From Streptomyces sp. WM6386 (GTDB taxonomy: Bacteria; Actinomycetota; Actinomycetes; Streptomycetales; Streptomycetaceae), in the NCBI RefSeq assembly GCF_000972385.1, contig NZ_JXTE01000026.1, positions 28,982 through 92,981 on the forward strand: a stretch of DNA of 64,000 nt, in the 5' to 3' direction. Made by a program: the position numbers and the translations under genes. The notes beneath the pieces are model-generated. The model saw only the letters and a program-made list of their open reading frames with translations. It did no database searches and had not been told where the DNA came from. Shown one piece after another: positions 1-6,896 of the stretch. The first letter of the stretch is position 1. The number at the start of each line of letters is the position of its first letter.

Positions 1-235
1 CCGCCACCCCGTCGTCGGCGACCGCGTGGTCCTCGGCACCAACGCGATCGTGCTCGGCCCGGTCACCGTCGGCCACGACGCGCTGATCGGCGCCGGGGCG
101 CTCGTCCTGGGCGATGTGCCCCCGAAGGCCCGCGTGATGGCCCCCGCCGCCGAGATCGTGTCCCGGCCCTCGGCCGCGGACCGCGAGGACGCGGACCAGC
201 TGCTGCGCGCCCTGGCCACCTCCGGGTGCTGGTGA
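1..235 (+). CDS. Serine O-acetyltransferase, C-terminal part (gene starts before window)
   Basis: This is the last ~77 codons of a left-handed beta-helix acyltransferase in frame 2. The fragment opens with RHPVVGD and continues with hexapeptide-type turns (VLGPVTVG, LIGAGALVLGDVPP), which match the end of the CysE serine acetyltransferase family. Such enzymes acetylate L-serine with acetyl-CoA to give O-acetylserine. It stops 97 bp before the ATP-grasp/cysteine-synthase fusion on the same strand, so its product is probably the substrate of that PLP domain. Other hexapeptide acyltransferases cannot be excluded, because the N-terminal CysE domain is outside the window. Confidence 0.8.
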   Translation, partial: RHPVVGDRVVLGTNAIVLGPVTVGHDALIGAGALVLGDVPPKARVMAPAAEIVSRPSAADREDADQLLRALATSGCW

Positions 236-332
236 CGCCCAGGCCACCGGCCCCACCCCATTCGTCGCAGTACCCCGCAACGTTCACCGCATATCGACCC
301 GACCACGTGTCGGCACGCCATCGGAGGCACAG

Positions 333-2558
333 ATGATTCACGTCGGTGTACTGGAGAGCAACCTCTCCGGTTCCGGCTTCGAGGGCCTGCAGATCATCAA
401 GGAACTCGACTGCCGGGTCACCTTCTTCACCCGCGACCTGGACCGGTACCTCGAAGTGCCGGGCGGTCCGGCCTACTTCGAGAAGTACGTCGACGAGATC
501 GTCCACTGCGAGACGAACGTCCTCGGGGAACTCCTGCCGCATGTGCACCGGGCCGGCGCCGAGCACCCCTTCGACGCCTTCCTGACCCTGGCCGAGTACG
601 ACGTGGTCGTGGCCGCCGAGGTCGCCGTCCTCCTCGGGCTCCCCACCGTCAGCGTCGACGGCGTCGCCACCGCCCGCAACAAGGCGCTGATGCGCCGGCG
701 CTGCGCCGAACTCGGCGTCGCGATACCGGCGTTCCGCACCGTGCAGACGCCCGCCGAGGCGGCGGCCGCCGCGGCCGAGATCGGCCTGCCCTGCGTGGTC
801 AAGCCGGCCGACGAGACCTCCAGCGCCGATGTCCGGCTGGTGGAGACCGCGGAACAGGCCGCCGAGCACGTCGAGCTGATCCGCTCCCGGGTGGAGAACA
901 CCCGCGGCCAGAGCCGCTACCACGAGCTGATGGTCGAGGAGTACCTGAGCGGCCCCGAGGTCAGCGTGGAGGTCCTCGCCGACGGCGACCGCTACGAGGT
1001 CCTCGGGGTCACCGACAAGTCGGTCATCGGCCAGGGCTACTTCGTCGAACTGGCCCACAGCTTCCCCTCCGGCCTGCCCGACAAGACGGTCCGCGCCATC
1101 GGCGACCTGGCCGTGGAGGCGCTGCGCGCCTGCGGGTTCGACCTGGGCATGGCCCACGTCGAGATCAAGGTCACCGACTCCGGCCCCAAGCTCATCGAGA
1201 TCAACCCCCGGCCCGCCGGCGGCAAGATCACCTACCTGGTCGACCGCGCCCTCGGCATCAAGTCACTGGAGCTGGTGGCCCAGCAGTACCTCGGCCGGCC
1301 GCTGCCGGCCCGGGTCGTGCCCGAGCACCCCGTCGCCGGCGCCGCCATCCGCTACCTGGTCGCCCGGCCGGGCCGGGTGGTGTCGGTCTCCGGCCAGGAA
1401 CGCGCCGCCGCGCTGCCCGGCGTGGAGGAGGTCGTCGTCAAGCCGAAGCCCGGCGCCGTGCTGCGCGAGCCGCGCCGCAACGGCGACCGCGCCGGCCATG
1501 TCCTCGTGATCGCCGAGACCGCCCAGCTCGCGGCGCGGACCGCCGAGGCCGCCGTCGAGGAGATCGACATCCGGACCGAGCCGGTCACCGCCCGCCCGGT
1601 CGCCGACTCCCTCGTCGATCTGATCGGCCGCACCCCGCTGCTGCGGCTCCCCGTGGACCGCGTCCTGGACGGGGTCCCGGCCGAGACCGAGGTCCTGGCG
1701 AAGCTGGAGCTGTTCAACCCCTGGTCCAGCAGCAAGGACCGGGCCGCACTGTCGATGCTGCGCGGCGCCGAGGAGCGCGGACTGCTCACCCCCGGCAACG
1801 GCACCGTGATCGAGGCGACCTCCGGAAACACCGGCATCTCGCTGGCCGCCCTCGCCGCCGCCCGCGGCTACCGCTGCGTCATCGTGCTGCCCGACAACGC
1901 GACCCAGGAGCGCGTCGCCATGCTCCAGTCGCTCGGCGCCGAGGTGGTGCGCACCCCGCACACCGGCGGCTACCAGGCGGCCGTCGACAAGGCCGAGGAA
2001 CTCCACCACCGGACCCCCGGCTCCTGGTTCTGCCGCCAGCACGACAATCCCGACAACACCCGGGCGCACTACGAGTCGACCGGCCCGGAGATCTGGGCCG
2101 ACGCCGAGGGTCGTATCGACGTCTTCGTCTGCGGAGTGGGCACCGGCGGCACCCTCAGCGGCGCGGGCCGCTACCTGCTGGAGCGCAACCCCGACGTACG
2201 GATCGTGGCCGTCGAGCCGGCCGGCTCGCCGCTGCTGTCCGGCGGCGAGCCCGGCACGCACACCATCCCCGGCTTCAACGGCGGCTTCATCGCACCGACC
2301 ACGGAACGCGAACTCATCGACGAGGTGATCGCGGTCGCCGACGCCGACGCCCTCGACACCACCCGGCGGCTCGCCGTGCACGCCGGCCTCACCGTCGGCG
2401 TCTCCTCCGGCGCGGTCGTCCACGCCTCGGGTGTCGTGGCCGCCCGTCCCGAGAACCGGGGCAAGCGCATCGTGACCCTGCTCCCCGACACCGGCGAGCG
2501 CTACCTGAGCCTGCTCAGCCGCGTCGCCGAGGAGCAGGCGGCCGGGGGCACCCGGTGA
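333..2558 (+). CDS. Fusion protein: ATP-grasp ligase + cysteine synthase-type PLP enzyme
   Basis: The 741-residue protein joins two enzymes. Residues ~1-405 are an ATP-grasp carboxylate-amine ligase, with the ATP-binding VVKPADETSSADV stretch, the MVEEYLSGPEVSVE strand and the metal site EINPRPAGG. Residues ~425-741 are a fold-type II PLP beta-substitution domain: GRTPLLRL, the PLP lysine near 468 in SSSKDRAA, SGNTG, the phosphate loop GTGGT and PDTGERY. The family replaces the acetoxy group of O-acetylserine with a nucleophile; the nucleophile here is unknown. GGAGG lies 5 nt before the ATG. The stop overlaps the next start as GTGA. The upstream serine acetyltransferase and two further ATP-grasp genes suggest the PLP domain makes a beta-substituted alanine that the ligase domains build into a peptide-like product. 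Confidence 0.88.
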   Translation: MIHVGVLESNLSGSGFEGLQIIKELDCRVTFFTRDLDRYLEVPGGPAYFEKYVDEIVHCETNVLGELLPHVHRAGAEHPFDAFLTLAEYDVVVAAEVAVLLGLPTVSVDGVATARNKALMRRRCAELGVAIPAFRTVQTPAEAAAAAAEIGLPCVVKPADETSSADVRLVETAEQAAEHVELIRSRVENTRGQSRYHELMVEEYLSGPEVSVEVLADGDRYEVLGVTDKSVIGQGYFVELAHSFPSGLPDKTVRAIGDLAVEALRACGFDLGMAHVEIKVTDSGPKLIEINPRPAGGKITYLVDRALGIKSLELVAQQYLGRPLPARVVPEHPVAGAAIRYLVARPGRVVSVSGQERAAALPGVEEVVVKPKPGAVLREPRRNGDRAGHVLVIAETAQLAARTAEAAVEEIDIRTEPVTARPVADSLVDLIGRTPLLRLPVDRVLDGVPAETEVLAKLELFNPWSSSKDRAALSMLRGAEERGLLTPGNGTVIEATSGNTGISLAALAAARGYRCVIVLPDNATQERVAMLQSLGAEVVRTPHTGGYQAAVDKAEELHHRTPGSWFCRQHDNPDNTRAHYESTGPEIWADAEGRIDVFVCGVGTGGTLSGAGRYLLERNPDVRIVAVEPAGSPLLSGGEPGTHTIPGFNGGFIAPTTERELIDEVIAVADADALDTTRRLAVHAGLTVGVSSGAVVHASGVVAARPENRGKRIVTLLPDTGERYLSLLSRVAEEQAAGGTR

Positions 2559-3823
2559 CGGCGCCCGTGGACGACAGGCCCCGCCTGCTGATGGTGATGC
2601 CGTACCGCCAGTTCGTCCGCAAGGCACAGGCCGAGGGGTTCTGGGTCGGCGCGATCTGGGACCCGCGGCTGGAGTCGCCGGAGTACCTGGACGACGTACG
2701 CGCACTGGCGGACGTGTTCGTCACGGCCGACTTCGGGGACGAGGAGCTGCTGCGCCGCACCATCCGTGAGGTGGCCGAGGAGCACCGCGCCTCGGTGATC
2801 TACCACATCGGCCGCGAGGAGACGATGGCCGCCGCCTACGAGGTGGCCGAGGAACTGCACATCGAGGTCAACCCGGCCGAGGCGGTGCGGCTCCTCACCG
2901 ACAAGCACGCCATGCGGGACCTGCTCGCCGCACGCGGACTGTCCCCGGTGTCCTTCGAGGCGGTGGCGACCCGGCGCGAGGTACCGGACGCGGTCCGGCG
3001 CATCGGCCGCCCGGCCGTGGTCAAGCCGACCGCACTGGCCGGCAGCCGGGGCGTGTTCCTGTGGCAGGAGGAGGCGGATCTCGCGGTCTGGACAGCGCTC
3101 GTCGAGCAGTACGGCTACGACGGTCCGTTCCTGGTCGAGGAGTATCTGCGCGGTCCCGAGTACAGCGTGGAGACACTGAGCCGGGACGGTGAGCACCGGA
3201 TCGTCGGGATCACCGAGAAGCTGCTCGGCGCGCCGCCGCTGTTCGTGGAGGTGGGGCACGTCCATCCGGCGCCGCTGCCCCCGGAGCGCCGGCGGGCCGT
3301 CGAGGACCTGACGACCGAACTGCTCACCGCGTGCGGCTACCGGTTCGGTCCCGCGCACACCGAGGTGATCTGGACCGAGGCCGGTCCCCGCGTCGTCGAG
3401 TCGCAGGCCCGGCTCGGCGGGGACCGGATCCCACGCCTCATCGAGCTGGCCACCGGCCTCGACATCGAGCAGGCGATCTTCGCCGGCCTGGCGGGCACCC
3501 CGGCCGGGCCCGCCGCGGCGACCGCGACGGCGGTCGTGCGGTTCTTCGCCTTCCCGCCCGGCCACGTAGACGAGATCCGCGGCCTCGACACGGTCGCCGG
3601 GCTCGGGTACGTCGACGAGCTGAACCTCCGGCCGAGCCCCGGCGACACGGTGGCGGAGGTCCGCGACTCCAAGAGCCGGCACGGACACGTCATCGTCGCC
3701 GGCGCCACCGCCGAGCAGGCCCGGGACCGGGTCGCGGAGGTGCTCGCCGCCATCGAGCTCGTCATCGACGGAACGCCCGTACGCGCGGACGGCCGGGCCG
3801 GAGTGCTCGGGACGCCCGTATGA
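2555..3823 (+). CDS. ATP-grasp ligase (second of three)
   Basis: This 422-residue protein has a Rossmann-like N-terminal domain and a central ATP-grasp fold: VVKPTALAGSRGVFLW at about 150-166 and FLVEEYLRGPEYSVE at about 190-205. The usual metal-binding E-x-N-P-R is replaced by ESQARLGGDRI. ATP-grasp ligases form acyl-phosphates and couple them to amines, as in L-amino acid ligases; the substrates here cannot be read from sequence. It starts with GTG overlapping the upstream stop by four bases. Its own stop overlaps the ATG of a 23-codon frame. Tight coupling to the fusion gene implies a shared pathway. Confidence 0.85.
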   Translation: MTAPVDDRPRLLMVMPYRQFVRKAQAEGFWVGAIWDPRLESPEYLDDVRALADVFVTADFGDEELLRRTIREVAEEHRASVIYHIGREETMAAAYEVAEELHIEVNPAEAVRLLTDKHAMRDLLAARGLSPVSFEAVATRREVPDAVRRIGRPAVVKPTALAGSRGVFLWQEEADLAVWTALVEQYGYDGPFLVEEYLRGPEYSVETLSRDGEHRIVGITEKLLGAPPLFVEVGHVHPAPLPPERRRAVEDLTTELLTACGYRFGPAHTEVIWTEAGPRVVESQARLGGDRIPRLIELATGLDIEQAIFAGLAGTPAGPAAATATAVVRFFAFPPGHVDEIRGLDTVAGLGYVDELNLRPSPGDTVAEVRDSKSRHGHVIVAGATAEQARDRVAEVLAAIELVIDGTPVRADGRAGVLGTPV

Positions 3824-3891
3824 CTCTCCCCCCACCCCGCAGGAAGGCAGTGCCCATGCAGTCCGTACCCGCACTCAGGAGCTCGTCATGA
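3820..3891 (+). CDS. 23-codon micro-ORF coupled at both ends
   Basis: The frame MTLPPPRRKAVPMQSVPALRSSS fills the gap between the second and third ATP-grasp genes exactly. Its ATG overlaps the upstream stop (ATGA at 3820-3823). Its stop overlaps the downstream ATG (ATGA at 3888-3891). An internal ATG at 3856 lies behind a GGAAGG motif and would give an 11-residue version. The peptide is basic and proline-rich at the front and serine-rich at the end. It may be a coupling device that delivers ribosomes to the third ligase, or a small peptide substrate of the ligases. There is no homology evidence that it is made. Confidence 0.35.
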   Translation: MTLPPPRRKAVPMQSVPALRSSS

Positions 3892-5147
3892 CCGCCCCCG
3901 CCAGCGACGCCCAGGTGGTGTTCATCGGCTTCAACATGGCCTACCTGCACGCGATCGAGGGCAACGTCCCGAGCGGGTCCGTCGTGGTGATCGAGGAACC
4001 CGACATCCTTCGCAAGCGGGACCTGGCAGGCGCCGCGGGACGCTTCGACTGCGTGGACCGCATCGTGCCGGCCAACTACCACCAGTCGACCGAGGCCCTC
4101 GACCTGGCGGCCGAACTGACGGCCGTGCGCCCCGTGGCCGCGGTGGTCCCGGGCCTGGAGTACGCGGTGCCCGCGGCGGCCGCGCTGGCCGAGAAGCTCG
4201 GGCTGCCCGGCGCGACCGAACAGGCCGCGCAGGCGCTGCGGGACAAGGTCCGGCTGCGCGAGGTCTCCGGCGCCGCCGGTGTCCGCAACCCGCGCTGGCG
4301 CGAGGTGTTCGGGCCCGAGGACATCCTCGAGTTCGCGGGCGACGGCCCGGTCGTGGTCAAGCCGGCGAACCGGCAGGCCAGCGTCGGCGTACAGCTGCTG
4401 GACTCGGTCGACGCCGAGAGCGCGGCGCAGGCCTGGGAGCGGACCTCCTCCGCGACCGAGCGGGTGTCGGTGCCCGACCGGGAGCTGGCGTGGCGGTACC
4501 TGGCCGAAGAACGCCTTCAGGGGCCCGAGTTCAGCGTCGAGGCGCTGGTGCAGCGGGGCGAGATCGTCTTCCAGAACGTCACGGCCAAGACCGTGATCCC
4601 AGGGCCCTACCCGGTCGAGCTCGGCCATCTGCTGCCCGCTCCGCTCGACGAGGACACGCAGGCCGCGTTCACCACGGCCATGCGGGCGCTGGTCGCCGCC
4701 ACCGGCTATCAGACCGGCATCCTGCACGCCGAGTGGATCCTCACCGAGTCCGGTCCGACGCTGGTCGAATGCGCCGGCCGCTGCCCCGGCGACCATCTGA
4801 TCGACCTCATCGACCTGGCCTACGGCACGACGATCAGGCTGACCCTGATCGACCTGCTGGCCGGACGTCCGGTCACGCTGCCCCAGGTGTCGGAGCAGAC
4901 CTCGGCGATCCGGTTCCTGGCCGCCGAGCCGGGCACCGTCACAGAGGTCTCCGGCGTGGACGTGGCCCGGGACCTGCCCGGCGTCGAGGTCGTGGAAGTG
5001 GGCGTCGGGACCGGCGACGAGGTCCGGCCGTGGGCGTCCTCCTGGGACCGCGCAGGCCATGTCATCGCCACCGGGCCGGACGCGGACACCACACGCCGAC
5101 GCGTGCTGGACGCGGACGCGGCGGTCCGTATCGCCACCACCGGCTGA
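3888..5147 (+). CDS. ATP-grasp ligase (third of three)
   Basis: This 419-residue protein has the same layout as the preceding ligase: a pre-ATP-grasp domain, ATP-binding VVVKPANRQASVGVQLL near 150-170, and QGPEFSVEALV near 208-218. The metal-site segment reads ECAGRCPGDHL, so the canonical asparagine is alanine. The protein is cytosolic and lacks a signal peptide. AGGAG lies 6 nt before the ATG, inside the micro-ORF that precedes it. Its role is inferred from the operon: a second or third amide bond in the product of the serine-acetyltransferase/PLP pathway. Substrates are unknown. Confidence 0.85.
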   Translation: MTAPASDAQVVFIGFNMAYLHAIEGNVPSGSVVVIEEPDILRKRDLAGAAGRFDCVDRIVPANYHQSTEALDLAAELTAVRPVAAVVPGLEYAVPAAAALAEKLGLPGATEQAAQALRDKVRLREVSGAAGVRNPRWREVFGPEDILEFAGDGPVVVKPANRQASVGVQLLDSVDAESAAQAWERTSSATERVSVPDRELAWRYLAEERLQGPEFSVEALVQRGEIVFQNVTAKTVIPGPYPVELGHLLPAPLDEDTQAAFTTAMRALVAATGYQTGILHAEWILTESGPTLVECAGRCPGDHLIDLIDLAYGTTIRLTLIDLLAGRPVTLPQVSEQTSAIRFLAAEPGTVTEVSGVDVARDLPGVEVVEVGVGTGDEVRPWASSWDRAGHVIATGPDADTTRRRVLDADAAVRIATTG

Positions 5148-5197
5148 GTCCGCGGCACCGCCGACCGAGTCCGTATCACCACTGATTGAGGAAGCAC

Positions 5198-6469
5198 ATG
5201 TCCGACCTCTGGCAGCGCGTCCGCGGCTGGCGCGGGTCCGTCCCGGGAGGGACGGCCGGCATCCGGCTGGCCGTGCTGACGTCGATCGACGCCGTCGGCA
5301 CCGGCGCCTTTCTGGCCGTCTCCGTGCCCTTCATCACCCGGTCCGTCGGCCTGTCGGAGGGGCAGCTCGGACTCGGTCTGACCGTGTCCGCCGCCATCGC
5401 CCTGGCCACGGCGATCCCGATCGGCGTCCTCGCCGACCGGATCGGCCCCAAGAAGGTCCTGGTCTGGCTGAGCGTGTGGCGCTGCGCCTGGTTCGTGGCG
5501 TACCCGTTCGTCCAGAACCTGTGGCAGTTCCTCACCGTGGTGTGCCTGCTCGGCCTGGTCGACAAGGCGTCCGCGCCGATGTCACAGGCCCTGGTCGGCC
5601 AGGTGACGAAGGCCGAGGACCGGGTCAGGGCCGTCGCGATCCTGCGGTCGCTGCGCAACGTCGGCTTCACCGTCGGCGCCCTGCTGGGCGGCATCGGGCT
5701 GCTCATCGACAACCGGGCGGGCTACGCGGCGATCCTGCTGCTCAACGCCGCCTCGTTCGCCGTGCTCGCGATGCTGGCCGCCCGGCTGCCGATCCTCAGC
5801 GCGCCGGCGAAGAGCCTGCGCCGACGGTTCTCGGTGAGCGTGCTGCGCGATGTGTCGTTCCTGTCGTTCACGGGGATCAACGCCGTGCTCACCATGCACA
5901 TGACCCTGCTGAGCATCGGCATCCCGCTGTGGATCGTCGGGCACACCGACGTGCCGTCCGCGGTGATCGCCCCGCTGGTCGCCGTCAACACCGTGCTCGC
6001 GGTCGCCCTCCAGGTGCGGGCCAGCCGCGACACGGACACCATGGCCGGCGTGGCACGCGCCCTGACGCGGGCGGGGCTCTCCCTCGCGCTGTGCTGTGTG
6101 CTGCTCGTCGCGGCACCGAAGCTGCCGGTCGTCCTGGCCGTCGGCGTGCTGCTGCTGGCCATGATCGCGCTGACCGGCGGTGAGCTGTTCCAGTCCGCCG
6201 GCGGTTGGGGCGGCTCCTATCTGCTGGCGGCGCCCCAGCAGGAGGGCGTCTATCTGTCGGTCTTCTGGCTCGGCGTGGCCGTCCAGCAGATCGCGGCGCC
6301 GATCCTGGTCAGCCTGGTCGTCACGACCGGCACCACGGGCTGGGTCGTCCTGGCCGCCCTGTTCGCCGTCTGCGGTCTGGCGGCACCGCCCCTGTGCCGG
6401 TGGGCGCAGAAACGGGCGGACAGCAGGCCGCAGCCGGAGCCCGAGCCGACGCCGGCCGAGGCGGTATAG
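5198..6469 (+). CDS. MFS transporter, probable exporter of the ATP-grasp cluster product
   Basis: This 423-residue membrane protein of the major facilitator superfamily has about 12 hydrophobic segments. The motif-A-like loop GVLADRIGPKK follows segment 2, and the C-terminal tail is charged and proline-rich. I chose the ATG at 5198 because GAGGA lies 5 nt upstream; the in-frame TTG at 5186 has no ribosome site. It is the last gene of the cluster, 50 bp behind the third ligase and followed by a terminator. That position fits an exporter or self-resistance pump for the cluster's product, but the substrate is inferred from position only. Confidence 0.85.
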   Translation: MSDLWQRVRGWRGSVPGGTAGIRLAVLTSIDAVGTGAFLAVSVPFITRSVGLSEGQLGLGLTVSAAIALATAIPIGVLADRIGPKKVLVWLSVWRCAWFVAYPFVQNLWQFLTVVCLLGLVDKASAPMSQALVGQVTKAEDRVRAVAILRSLRNVGFTVGALLGGIGLLIDNRAGYAAILLLNAASFAVLAMLAARLPILSAPAKSLRRRFSVSVLRDVSFLSFTGINAVLTMHMTLLSIGIPLWIVGHTDVPSAVIAPLVAVNTVLAVALQVRASRDTDTMAGVARALTRAGLSLALCCVLLVAAPKLPVVLAVGVLLLAMIALTGGELFQSAGGWGGSYLLAAPQQEGVYLSVFWLGVAVQQIAAPILVSLVVTTGTTGWVVLAALFAVCGLAAPPLCRWAQKRADSRPQPEPEPTPAEAV

Positions 6470-6490
6470 CCATAGCGCTCCGCGGATCGA

Positions 6491-6516
6491 GGCCCGGCGG
6501 TCGCCCCCGCCGGGCC
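6491..6516 (+). terminator. Hairpin terminator closing the ATP-grasp operon
   Basis: The arms GGCCCGGCGG and CCGCCGGGCC are a perfect 10-bp stem with a 6-nt loop, 22 bp after the MFS stop codon. No U-tract follows, which is usual in Streptomyces. It separates the cluster from the malQ unit. Confidence 0.7.
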
Positions 6517-6665
6517 CGGTCGTGTCGTGGCCGCAGCGGGATCGGGACGTACGCAACAGAATGTGAGGAGATGCACGTTGTAGCCATTCGTACGTCTGCC
6601 ACGGCGCCCACTGGGTAGGGCTGCGATAACCCGCAAGGTCGCCGTACTCGACAAGGAGGCCCCTC

Positions 6666-6896
6666 GTGGTCGCTCCCGCACAACCCCGCTCCAAACCCGT
6701 GGCGCAGCCGTCGTCCCTCGAACCCGAGCCGCACTTCTGCGTGTTCAGCGCGGAGGGCGCCTGCGCCGAGATCCCGCTGACCAGTGAGGCGCCGCTGCCC
6801 GACGCGGAGCCCCTCACCAGCGAGCCGCCACTCGCCGAAGCCGCACACCTGACCAGCGAGTCGGCGGTCTTCGAGCCGGACCTCGCGAGGCTGTAG
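6666..6896 (+). CDS. Small acidic protein with LTSE repeats, coupled to malQ
   Basis: This 76-residue product starts at GTG behind AAGGAGG with 6-nt spacing, one of the best ribosome sites in the window. Its TAG stop at 6894-6896 abuts the malQ ATG at 6897. The second half contains three LTSE units (PLTSEAPLPDAE, PLTSEPPLAEAA, HLTSESAVFEP) spaced 12-13 residues apart and rich in Asp, Glu, Pro and Ala. There is one HFCVF segment with a cysteine and no signal peptide or membrane segment. I do not recognise the family. It may be a MalQ partner or a translational coupling peptide. A modified-peptide precursor is possible, but the terminator upstream argues against a link with the ATP-grasp genes. 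Confidence 0.6.
   Translation: MVAPAQPRSKPVAQPSSLEPEPHFCVFSAEGACAEIPLTSEAPLPDAEPLTSEPPLAEAAHLTSESAVFEPDLARL

Noticed and set aside
6570..6617. 15-codon frame MHVVAIRTSATAPTG upstream of the LTSE protein
   Set aside because: GAGGAG directly touches the ATG with no spacing, and there is no clear promoter or attenuator fold. Not enough to call a leader peptide.
6666..6896. Graspetide precursor for the ATP-grasp ligases
   Set aside because: The LTSE spacing is suggestive, but the ligases are about 420 residues and look like L-amino acid ligases rather than the ~320-residue MdnB/MdnC type. A terminator also separates the genes. Kept only as a small protein of unknown role.
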